From: Cyclobacteriaceae bacterium
GTDB lineage: Bacteria > Bacteroidota > Bacteroidia > Cytophagales > Cyclobacteriaceae
Reading direction: 5' to 3'
Assembly (NCBI GenBank): GCA_019638235.1
Contig: JAHBUE010000001.1
Location: 310,001-374,000, forward strand
Length of the DNA: 64,000 nt
The notes under the pieces are model-generated. The model had not been told where the DNA came from. It searched no databases and saw only the letters and a program-made list of their open reading frames with translations. Position 1 is the first letter of the stretch; each line of letters begins with the position of its first letter. Made by a program: the position numbers and the translations under genes. Positions 45,920 through 54,185 of this stretch are shown here, one piece after another.

Positions 45920-46047
45920 ATTACCTGAATAGGGGCAAAAATTGAACATTTTAGCAAAATCTGTTACATTTACTCTCGGTATTACAGGTTCTGAACCTGA
46001 ATTTTTTAAACTTTGGGCCTATTTTTTTAACGGATTAAACTCCAGTC

Positions 46048-47319
46048 ATGGTAAAACGGGTGCTGTTAAGCGTTTGTGTTTTCTTGTTTTTAGGTGCAGT
46101 CATCTGTACTGATTACACCATTCAGCAAGAGGTTGTTGTGGAGAATTCTCCTGAAACACCTGATGTTGAATGGACACCGCCCACTATGTTATATGGCGTA
46201 GTGGTAGATAACCACGAGGTAATAGAAGACCGCGTAAAGCGCAACCAGTTTTTGTCAGACATTATGCGCGAATACAATGTTCCGGTTAAACTGATTAACC
46301 AGGTGTCCTCGCTTCCGCGCCATGTTTTTGATGCTCGCAAAATTATTCCCGACAAAAAGTTTACGTTCATCCGCAGTGCCGATTCGCTTCGCATACCAAA
46401 GGCGTTTGTGTATGAGCCTAACCCTATCGACTATGTTGTGTTCCGGTTTGGCGATTCGTTGTTTGTAGATGTTTGCAAGCGCGATGTTACTATCGTGGAA
46501 AAAACCGTTTCCGGGGTAATCATGTCTTCCCTATCGCAAACCATTAACGAGCTGGGGCTGTCGCATGAGTTAACCAACAAGTTTGTCGACATCTTTGCGT
46601 GGCAGGTAGATTTTCAACGCCTGCAACAAGGCGACCAGTTTAAACTGATTTATGAAGAACAACAGGTTGACGGAAAGTTTATAGGCGTTAAGCAGATAAG
46701 CGGAATTTATTTCAATCATTTCGGCAGCAGTTATTACGCTATTCCGTTCGACCAGGGCAACGGCCTGGATTATTTTGATGAAGACGGCAAGAGCTTGCGT
46801 AAAGCGTTATTAAAATACCCGATTGAATTCACCCGGATCAGTTCGCGGTATAGCCAAAACAGGTTGCACCCCGTGCAAAAAGTTTATAAGGCCCACCTCG
46901 GCACCGACTTTGCCGCACCCACCGGCACACCCATCCGTTCTGTTGGCGATGGCATTGTGCAGGAAGCGCAATTCAAATCCAACAACGGCAATTATGTAAA
47001 AATCAGGCACAACGCCACGTACACCACGCAGTACCTGCACATGTCTAAAATTGCACCGGGCATAAAGCCGGGTGTTCGTGTGCGACAGGGGCAATGGATT
47101 GGCAATGTAGGAAGCACCGGCCTGGCAACCGGGCCGCACGTATGTTACCGCTTCTGGAAGAACGGTGTGCAGGTTGATGCTCTTAGGGTAGAGTTGCCTC
47201 CTTCAGAACCTATTGAAGACGAACACCTCGAAGTCTATAACAACACGCGCGATGCCGTAATCGAAAAGCTTAACGCTATTCCATCGGTATTCCCGAATAC
47301 GTTTGCTTCGGCTTTGTAG
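46048..47319 (+). CDS. M23-family metallopeptidase (cell-wall endopeptidase)
   Basis: A 423-residue exported protein with an N-terminal hydrophobic segment VLLSVCVFLFLGAVIC (signal or anchor), a middle region with OapA/LysM-like character, and a C-terminal LytM domain (about 290-400). The zinc motif HLGTDFAAP and the catalytic His in YLHMSK are present. The usual HxH pair reads GPHVCYRFWKNG, so the second His (a zinc ligand) is Cys. That change is common in Bacteroidota members I recall and Cys may also bind zinc. It probably cleaves peptidoglycan cross-links, with the patatin gene starting 84 bases after it. Confidence 0.9.
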   Translation: MVKRVLLSVCVFLFLGAVICTDYTIQQEVVVENSPETPDVEWTPPTMLYGVVVDNHEVIEDRVKRNQFLSDIMREYNVPVKLINQVSSLPRHVFDARKIIPDKKFTFIRSADSLRIPKAFVYEPNPIDYVVFRFGDSLFVDVCKRDVTIVEKTVSGVIMSSLSQTINELGLSHELTNKFVDIFAWQVDFQRLQQGDQFKLIYEEQQVDGKFIGVKQISGIYFNHFGSSYYAIPFDQGNGLDYFDEDGKSLRKALLKYPIEFTRISSRYSQNRLHPVQKVYKAHLGTDFAAPTGTPIRSVGDGIVQEAQFKSNNGNYVKIRHNATYTTQYLHMSKIAPGIKPGVRVRQGQWIGNVGSTGLATGPHVCYRFWKNGVQVDALRVELPPSEPIEDEHLEVYNNTRDAVIEKLNAIPSVFPNTFASAL

Positions 47320-47403
47320 CCTGTATTGGCCATCGGATTAAATAAAATTATTTTCTTTCAACTTTCTTCGACTATTTTCGTCTATCCTAACGTTATCGTT
47401 GGT

Positions 47404-49707
47404 ATGCGAATACTCTTCCCTTTTTTTATTTGGCTATTGACCGTAACCGCCTATGGGCAAAAAGTTGCCTTAGTACTGAGCGGGGGCGGAGCAAAAGGTA
47501 TTGCCCACGTGGGCGTGATCAAAGCGCTGGAAGAGCACAACATCCCTATCGACTATATTGTAGGAACCTCTATGGGCGGAATTGTGGGCGGCTGTTACGC
47601 TGCCGGCATGAGTCCATTGCAGATTGAGGAAATGATGTTGTCGGACGATTTTCTTCGATGGGTAACAGGTTTACCTGAAAAAGGATTTAACTTTCATTAT
47701 TACAATGACGATATAAGCCCCGGTTTTCTGCGGGTTGACCTTTCGTTAGACTCTACCCTTTCCGTTCAGTTCAACACCAGTATAGCCAACGATGCCTCGC
47801 TGAATTTTGCACTTACAGAAAAAATGGCTGTTGCTTCTGCCCTTTCGCGCAATAATTTCGACAACTTGTTTGTGCCCCTTCGGGTGATGGCCGCTGATGT
47901 GTTTTCGCAGGCACAGGTTGTTTTAAAGCATGGGTCGTTGAGCGATGCCTTACGCGCCACACAAACGGTTCCTTTCTTCTATACCCCCATACGCATTGAT
48001 AACAAATATCTTTTTGATGGCGGTGTATATAACAATTTTCCTGTTGATGTAGCCGTGCAGGAGTTTGAACCCGATGTGTTAATCGGTTCCAATGTTTCCT
48101 CTAAAATTTTTAAAGAATATCCCTACAACGATGACGACAAACTGATACACCGTTCGTTGATGTATATGTTGTTGGATAAATCCGACCCGTCTGCCATTCC
48201 CGATAGCGGAGTTTATATTCAACCGAATCTTGAAGGGTATACCTCGTTTGATTTCGCGCGGGCAAAAGCCTTGATTGACAGCGGGTATGTTCAAACACTC
48301 CGGCAACTTGACGAACTGAAAACAAAAACAGCCCGATCGGCAAATCGTACAACGGTTCAGCAAAGGCGCGAAGCGTTTTTATCGAAAGGCGTTCCGGTTA
48401 CTATCGAAGAACTTACGTTTAAAAACTTCAGTGCAAATCAGCGCAAGTACATTCGCAGAATTTTTAATGTAAAGGGTGATGATGGGTATAAGCCCATGAG
48501 CCTCCACGAAGCCAAGCAAGGTTATTTCAAGCTGATAACGGAACCGTATTTTGGTAATGTGCATCCCAGCATCCGGTATGATTCAATCCGTTCAACATTT
48601 CAACTTCAACTCACGCAACGTCCGCAAAAAAATTTCCAGGTAGATTTTGGTGGTGTAATGGCAACACGAAACATCAGCAACCTATACTTAGGGCTTGACT
48701 ATTATTTTTTTAAAAATTCGCTCACTCATTTTTTTGTAGGGGCGCAAACCGGCAGCTTCTATAAATCGCTGATGGCCAACACCCGGATAGACTTTCCTTT
48801 TCTTGGGCGGTTTTACATTCAGCCGGAAGTAGTGATGAGCGAATATGACTTTGTTGAAGGAACCGACCTCATACAAAAAATTACACCTACCGTACTTAGT
48901 CGCTTCGACAGAAAAGCGGGTGTGCGCCTCGGCTGGCCGATTGGCAACACCATTAAAGCTACCGCAGTGTTTAATGGCTTTACCAATAAAGACAGATACT
49001 CCAATACAAAAGCATTCAATAGCCTTGATACGTTAGACGACCTTGGTTTGCGCGGCTTTAAAACCGGGTTTATCATAACTACGAGTAACTTAGACAGGAA
49101 GCAATATGCCTCGGCAGGCAAGAGTATATCCGTAAGTGCTTTTCACTTCTCTGCACGCGAAAATTACATTCCCGGAACAACTTCTGTTAACACAACTCCC
49201 CTTGCGCGTAACCATCAGTGGTTTCGGGTGCGGGCCACCATGGAACAATATTTTAACCGAGGAGCTTTCCGGCCGGGATTTTATGCCGAGGCCGTGTTCT
49301 CCAATCAACCGTTTTTCAGAAACTACTTCGGAACCATCATCAATACCCCCGGGTTCATGCCACTTCAGGATAGCCGCACCCTTATTCTCGAAAATTTTCG
49401 TTCCCCAAATTACTTAACCGTTGGCGCTCGTAATGTAATCGTTATCCGCCCCCGTACCCTCGACCTGCGATTGGAGAGCTATGTTTTTAAACCCCTCGCC
49501 TACATTCAACAAGGGGCCAACCAGGAGGCCATTAAAAATGGCGATTTGACAACCTTTTTCTTTGCCGGAACAGCCGGGCTGGTTTACCACTCCCCCATCG
49601 GGCCGTTAAGCCTTAGCGCCAACTATTACGATGACGATGAAAATCGCTTTGGGGTATTATTCCATGTAGGATTTTTGCTGTTTAACAAACATACCCTTGA
49701 GGACTAA
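47404..49707 (+). CDS. Patatin-like phospholipase fused to an outer-membrane barrel
   Basis: A 767-residue exported protein with signal peptide MRILFPFFIWLLTVTAYGQ starting at 47404; a longer frame begins at 47326. The patatin domain has the oxyanion loop SGGGAKGIAHVGVI (about residue 27), nucleophile Ser in GTSMGGIVGG (about 58), and Asp of DGGVYNN (about 205), completing the Ser-Asp dyad. After a POTRA-like linker, the C-terminal part (about 400-767) is made of strong beta-strands ending in a FLLFNKHTLED tail, like the PlpD type V-D secreted lipases and Omp85 barrels. It would hydrolyse lipid at the outer membrane or surface. Confidence 0.9.
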   Translation: MRILFPFFIWLLTVTAYGQKVALVLSGGGAKGIAHVGVIKALEEHNIPIDYIVGTSMGGIVGGCYAAGMSPLQIEEMMLSDDFLRWVTGLPEKGFNFHYYNDDISPGFLRVDLSLDSTLSVQFNTSIANDASLNFALTEKMAVASALSRNNFDNLFVPLRVMAADVFSQAQVVLKHGSLSDALRATQTVPFFYTPIRIDNKYLFDGGVYNNFPVDVAVQEFEPDVLIGSNVSSKIFKEYPYNDDDKLIHRSLMYMLLDKSDPSAIPDSGVYIQPNLEGYTSFDFARAKALIDSGYVQTLRQLDELKTKTARSANRTTVQQRREAFLSKGVPVTIEELTFKNFSANQRKYIRRIFNVKGDDGYKPMSLHEAKQGYFKLITEPYFGNVHPSIRYDSIRSTFQLQLTQRPQKNFQVDFGGVMATRNISNLYLGLDYYFFKNSLTHFFVGAQTGSFYKSLMANTRIDFPFLGRFYIQPEVVMSEYDFVEGTDLIQKITPTVLSRFDRKAGVRLGWPIGNTIKATAVFNGFTNKDRYSNTKAFNSLDTLDDLGLRGFKTGFIITTSNLDRKQYASAGKSISVSAFHFSARENYIPGTTSVNTTPLARNHQWFRVRATMEQYFNRGAFRPGFYAEAVFSNQPFFRNYFGTIINTPGFMPLQDSRTLILENFRSPNYLTVGARNVIVIRPRTLDLRLESYVFKPLAYIQQGANQEAIKNGDLTTFFFAGTAGLVYHSPIGPLSLSANYYDDDENRFGVLFHVGFLLFNKHTLED

Positions 49708-49845
49708 CTGCGCTATTTTGCGGATTTTTGCCGACCTTGCATAAAATTGCACACAAGCCCGCCCATAAAGGCGTGTATTGTTTTCACCCGATTTTGAATT
49801 TTTTAGCTAAGTTTACTCCCTAAATTTAACCTAATAGTGGCTTTC

Positions 49846-51879
49846 ATGAGAAGATGTTTCGCAATCCTGGCCTTGCTTAGTGCCCCCTACTTTTATACAC
49901 AGGCCCAGGTTGTTCAGTGGGCATCAAAAGTAATCGAGTTTTCCTCCGAACTAACACCTATTCAGTATTCTGCACAGCAGGTATTGGGTAAACCCAATGT
50001 GTTACCTGCCGGAGGTCAAAACCCAAATGCCTGGGCACCCGACAGGCCAAACAGAAAGGAATTTCTTAAAGTGGGTTTTGATACCCCCATGCAGATACAA
50101 CAGGTAGCCGTTGCCGAGTCGCACAACCCCAGCGCGTTAAGCCGCATTTTATTGTATGACGAAGCCGGAAGAGAGTATGAAGCTGTAACGCTGAACCCCG
50201 GTGCAAAGCCTCTAAAAGCCCAGATGCGAAATGTTGTTATTGAGAAAACGTCCTATAAGGTGAGCGCTGTAAAACTTGAGTTTGATGGCGGTGCTGTGCC
50301 TGATTATTATGGTATTGATGCGGTTGCTATATCCGACTCTAATTATCCTATAATGGCCTTCATTCCAAAGCCGGCATTATTGGCATCGGGTATTGTAATT
50401 GAGCAACTCGATGAAAATGTTAACAGCGAATACTCCGAACTTAATCCCATTCTTTCACCCGATGGAAAGACCCTGTACTTCAGCAGAAGGAATCACCCTG
50501 AAAATACTGGCGGTGTTACTGATAAAGAAGATATCTGGTACTCTGAATTAGGCGAAGACGGCAAGTGGACACTCGCAAAAAACATGGGGCCTCAGTTCAA
50601 CAACGCTTATCCAAACTTTGTTAACTCCGTAAACTCCATAACACCCGATGGCCGCACAGTCGTTATGTTGTTGGGTAACAAATATCTTGACAACAATAAA
50701 ATGCAGGCCGGTGTATCCGTCAGTACAAACATTGGAGGCTCGTGGTCAAAACCCATAGCATTGAACATCGTCAACGATTACAACTTTAACGACCAGGCAA
50801 ATTATTTTCTTGCGAACAATCGCAAAACCATAATTATGTCTGTTGAGCGGGAAGACTCACACGGTGACCGCGACCTGTATGTTTCGTTTATGAAAGATGA
50901 CAGCGTTTGGACACAACCCCTCAATCTTGGAAACATTGTGAACACAGCCGGTGAAGAGTCGGCTCCGTTCCTCGCGCCCGATGATGTAACGCTTTACTTT
51001 TCATCCAACGGTTTTAGCGGATATGGCGGAAGTGATATTTATGTGTCAAAAAGATTAGATGACACCTGGGTAAACTGGTCGGAGCCTGAAAACCTTGGCC
51101 CGGAAATCAACTCACCGTTAGAAGACCTTTTCTTTAACATTCCCAACAACAGCGACTACGCCTACTATTCGCGTGGTGTAACCGAAACGAACTTAGATAT
51201 TTTCAGAGTTAAGCTGCCGATACTTCGCAGCCCCGAACCATGGGTTACAGTTAAAGGAAAACTTGTTGATGCCGAAACCGGCAACCCCATCGGTGCAAAA
51301 ATTATTTATGAGCGTTTACCCGATGGAACAGATGTGGGTATAGCGCAATCAAACCCTGAAACAGGCGAATACGAAATCAAACTTCCGGCCGGCCATCTAT
51401 ATGGCGTACGGGCCGAAGCGAAAGATCATATTTCTGAAAGTCAGAACCTTGACCTGCGCGACATAACAGACGATACTGTAATCGAAAACAAAAACTTTAC
51501 ACTGCAACCCATACAGGTTGCGCGTATCGATGAAAATGTAACCATTACACTGAACAACATTTTCTTTGATTTCGATAAAGCCGTTCTTAAACCGGAATCG
51601 CACTCTGAACTAAATCGCATTGTTACCTTAATGAATGAACGTAGCAGTATGCAGGTAGAAATTACCGGTCACACTTGCGATGTTGGAGATGACACCTATA
51701 ACATGGGGCTTTCCGAGCGCAGGGCTAAAGCTGTAAGCAAATACCTGGCAGATAAAGGAATTTCTTCTGAACGCATTTCAGTGAAATTCTATGGCGAAAC
51801 ACAACCGGCTGTTCCGAACACAAGCCTGGAGAACAGACGTAAGAACAGAAGGGTTGAATTTAAAATCGTGAAACCTTAA
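49846..51879 (+). CDS. OmpA-family protein with propeller and carboxypeptidase-like domains
   Basis: A 677-residue exported protein (signal MRRCFAILALLSAPYFYTQAQ; a GTG at 49837 adds three residues). After an N-terminal discoidin-like beta region (about 40-180), PD40 repeats occur (LSPDGKTLYFSRRNHPE, LAPDDVTLYFSSNGFS), then a regulatory beta-sandwich (VDAETGNPIGAKIIYERLP, about 480) and a C-terminal OmpA domain with HTCDVGDDTYNMGLSERRA (about 605). The last should bind peptidoglycan. The order resembles T9SS-linked PorE-type proteins but lacks their TPR part. The next gene is a shorter relative nine bases on. Confidence 0.87.
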   Translation: MRRCFAILALLSAPYFYTQAQVVQWASKVIEFSSELTPIQYSAQQVLGKPNVLPAGGQNPNAWAPDRPNRKEFLKVGFDTPMQIQQVAVAESHNPSALSRILLYDEAGREYEAVTLNPGAKPLKAQMRNVVIEKTSYKVSAVKLEFDGGAVPDYYGIDAVAISDSNYPIMAFIPKPALLASGIVIEQLDENVNSEYSELNPILSPDGKTLYFSRRNHPENTGGVTDKEDIWYSELGEDGKWTLAKNMGPQFNNAYPNFVNSVNSITPDGRTVVMLLGNKYLDNNKMQAGVSVSTNIGGSWSKPIALNIVNDYNFNDQANYFLANNRKTIIMSVEREDSHGDRDLYVSFMKDDSVWTQPLNLGNIVNTAGEESAPFLAPDDVTLYFSSNGFSGYGGSDIYVSKRLDDTWVNWSEPENLGPEINSPLEDLFFNIPNNSDYAYYSRGVTETNLDIFRVKLPILRSPEPWVTVKGKLVDAETGNPIGAKIIYERLPDGTDVGIAQSNPETGEYEIKLPAGHLYGVRAEAKDHISESQNLDLRDITDDTVIENKNFTLQPIQVARIDENVTITLNNIFFDFDKAVLKPESHSELNRIVTLMNERSSMQVEITGHTCDVGDDTYNMGLSERRAKAVSKYLADKGISSERISVKFYGETQPAVPNTSLENRRKNRRVEFKIVKP

Positions 51880-51888
51880 AACAGGAAC

Positions 51889-52587
51889 ATGACTATGAGA
51901 GTGTTGATTCTTTGCGCGTTCTGCTTCATTGCTTTCACAGCCTTTTCACAATTAGACAGCCTTGTTGTGGCAGAAGGACGAATACTTAATGCCGAAACCA
52001 AAGAACCGCTGGTAGCACGCATTACCTATCAGAATCTTCCTTATGGAAACCGGATGGGGATAGTCAACAACAGCAACTTCTCTTTTCCATTGTTTGACGG
52101 TGAGCGTTATTCTATTACGGTTGAAGTTCCCGGCTTCGCATCAGCCAAGTATATGCTTGACCCGGCTGAAGCCGATGCTGATAAAAAAATTATTAAAGAC
52201 ATTGAACTTCACCGCACTACAAGTGCATCGAAGCACATGGCCGGTCATGTAATGCGCCTCGACAACCTGATTTTCGAGGTAGCGAAATCAAAGATAGATC
52301 CCGATTCGTATGCCGAACTTGATTTGCTGGTTAACATGATGAGAGAGCACAAGAGCATGGTTATCCAGCTTGAAGGCCATACGGATTATCTTGGCGATCC
52401 GGGCAAGAACATGAAGCTTTCACAACAACGTGTTGATGCTGTACGTGACTACCTGGTTTCAAAGGGCGTACATAAAAACCGTATCAAGCTAAAAGCATTT
52501 GGTGGCACCATGCCGCTTTCGCGCGATAGCACACCTGAAGGCCACCGACTGAACCGGAGAGTGGAAGTGCGGGTGTTGCAGGATTGA
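51889..52587 (+). CDS. OmpA-family protein, short relative of the upstream gene
   Basis: A 232-residue exported protein (start 51889 or 51895; signal MTMRVLILCAFCFIAFTAFS). It contains only the beta-sandwich (LNAETKEPLVARITYQNLP) and the OmpA domain (EGHTDYLGDPGKNMKLSQQR) of the preceding gene, without propeller or N-terminal region. The similar domain wording in the two genes suggests a tandem duplication with loss of the front half. The classical TD...LSxxR positions for peptidoglycan binding are kept. It is almost certainly co-transcribed with the upstream gene. Confidence 0.88.
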   Translation: MTMRVLILCAFCFIAFTAFSQLDSLVVAEGRILNAETKEPLVARITYQNLPYGNRMGIVNNSNFSFPLFDGERYSITVEVPGFASAKYMLDPAEADADKKIIKDIELHRTTSASKHMAGHVMRLDNLIFEVAKSKIDPDSYAELDLLVNMMREHKSMVIQLEGHTDYLGDPGKNMKLSQQRVDAVRDYLVSKGVHKNRIKLKAFGGTMPLSRDSTPEGHRLNRRVEVRVLQD

Positions 52588-52648
52588 TTTTTACATAGCT
52601 GTTGCTGTCTGGCTTCGTGGCGGATAATCTGTACTGGCAGATTTTACA

Positions 52649-52656
52649 TACCTTGG
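52649..52656 (+). promoter_or_regulatory. -7-like box before the aldehyde dehydrogenase gene
   Basis: TACCTTGG differs from TAnnTTTG by one base and ends four bases before the ATG at 52661. Confidence 0.4.
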
Positions 52657-52660
52657 CAAC

Positions 52661-54097
52661 ATGATACCCAACCTGGAAGAAAAAATAGTTTCCGACTGGA
52701 TAAACGACCTCTTCGCGCGTCAGCAACAATACCTGCCCACACTTAGAACCGAACCCGTTTCTAACCGAAAAGCCCGACTGAAAAAACTGAAACAATGGGT
52801 GTTGTTACACCGGCCTGCAATTCAGCGTGCCATTTATGCCGATTTTAAAAAGCCTTCCGCAGAGGTTGACGGCACTGAAATATTTCCGGTGGTAGATGAA
52901 ATTGCACACGCACTTACCAACCTTAACCGCTGGACAACACCCCGAAAAGTTGATGCACCCATAACCATGTTGGGCACGCGCAGCTATGTGCTTGCCGAGC
53001 CGAAAGGTGCTTGCCTCATCATCGCCCCGTGGAACTACCCGTTCAATCTTTGCGTTGGCCCGTTGGTTTCTGCACTGGCTGCCGGCAACAGCGTAATTAT
53101 TAAGCCGTCAGAAATAACTTCAAACACTTCTGCACTGATTAAAAAAATGTGCGATGATCTTTTTGAAGACCGCGTTGTTGCCGTGTGCGAAGGTGGTGTA
53201 GAAGTGTCGCAATGTTTACTGAAACTTCCGTTCAACCACATTTTTTTTACAGGAAGCCCCACCATAGGAAAAGTAGTAATGAAAGCCGCTGCCGAAAATC
53301 TTGCATCGGTTACATTGGAGTTAGGTGGAAAATCACCAACCATCGTTACGCCATCTGCCAATTTAAAAGATGCCGCGAAGCGAATTGCTGTTGCCAAGTT
53401 TATTAATAACGGTCAAACCTGTATCGCGCCTGATTATGTGTTGATACACGAATCTGTTAAAGAAAAGTTGATTGAACGACTTAAAGAAGAAATAAAAACC
53501 TTGTTCCTCGAAGGCGACCAACCACTTGAGCAATCGGCACACTACGCGCGTATTGTAAACGAAAAACACGTTGAACGCCTGAGCAATATGCTTGAAGAAT
53601 TGGTAGAGAAGGGCGCGCAACTTCATGTGGGTGGTACAGTAAATATCGCTGACCGGTTTATACACCCGGTTATCGTATCCGATGTTCCGGCAGAAGCGCA
53701 GGCAATGAAAGAGGAAATTTTCGGGCCGATACTTCCTGTATTAACGTATTCAAAACCGGAAGAAGTTATCCGGGAAATAAACAGCCGGCCAAAGCCACTT
53801 GCCTTGTATATCTTTGGCTCAAACCGAAAAGAGCGCGACCGTATTCTAAAAGAAACATCAGCCGGCAGCGTGTGCATAAACGATTGTGCCGTTCAGTTTT
53901 TGCACCACAACATTCCGTTTGGCGGTGTGAACAACAGCGGCATTGGTAAATCGCACGGATATGCCGGTTTTCTGGCCTTTTCAAACGAAAAGCCCGTTTT
54001 GCACCAGCGCAGCGGCCTTACCTCTATAAGCCCGCTATATCCGCCCTATACCAAACGGGTAAACATGATAATGGACTGGCTGTTAAAATTTATTTAA
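52661..54097 (+). CDS. Aldehyde dehydrogenase, class 3-like
   Basis: A 478-residue NAD(P)-dependent dehydrogenase oxidising aldehydes to acids. The cofactor and substrate motifs are APWNYPFNLCVGPLV (about residue 120), IIKPSEITSNTS (about 145), ELGGKSPTIV (about 223) with the catalytic Glu, and NNGQTCIAPDYVL (about 252) carrying the nucleophilic Cys. EEIFGPILPVL and the C-terminal NIPFGGVNNSGIGKS complete the ALDH3 pattern. The end has a hydrophobic RVNMIMDWLLKFI tail that could anchor it to a membrane, as in fatty-aldehyde dehydrogenases. It likely helps fatty aldehyde disposal. Confidence 0.93.
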   Translation: MIPNLEEKIVSDWINDLFARQQQYLPTLRTEPVSNRKARLKKLKQWVLLHRPAIQRAIYADFKKPSAEVDGTEIFPVVDEIAHALTNLNRWTTPRKVDAPITMLGTRSYVLAEPKGACLIIAPWNYPFNLCVGPLVSALAAGNSVIIKPSEITSNTSALIKKMCDDLFEDRVVAVCEGGVEVSQCLLKLPFNHIFFTGSPTIGKVVMKAAAENLASVTLELGGKSPTIVTPSANLKDAAKRIAVAKFINNGQTCIAPDYVLIHESVKEKLIERLKEEIKTLFLEGDQPLEQSAHYARIVNEKHVERLSNMLEELVEKGAQLHVGGTVNIADRFIHPVIVSDVPAEAQAMKEEIFGPILPVLTYSKPEEVIREINSRPKPLALYIFGSNRKERDRILKETSAGSVCINDCAVQFLHHNIPFGGVNNSGIGKSHGYAGFLAFSNEKPVLHQRSGLTSISPLYPPYTKRVNMIMDWLLKFI

Positions 54098-54151
54098 CGA
54101 TAAAACGTTTTTCATAGGGTTAAGCGAGCGTTTTTGCATCGTTCCATTTCG

Positions 54152-54159
54152 TAATTTTG
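54152..54159 (+). promoter_or_regulatory. -7 promoter box before the AsmA-like gene
   Basis: TAATTTTG matches TAnnTTTG and lies 26 bases before the ATG at 54186. Confidence 0.4.
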
Positions 54160-54185
54160 TAGTCCACTGTTTAAATGATTCTGTT

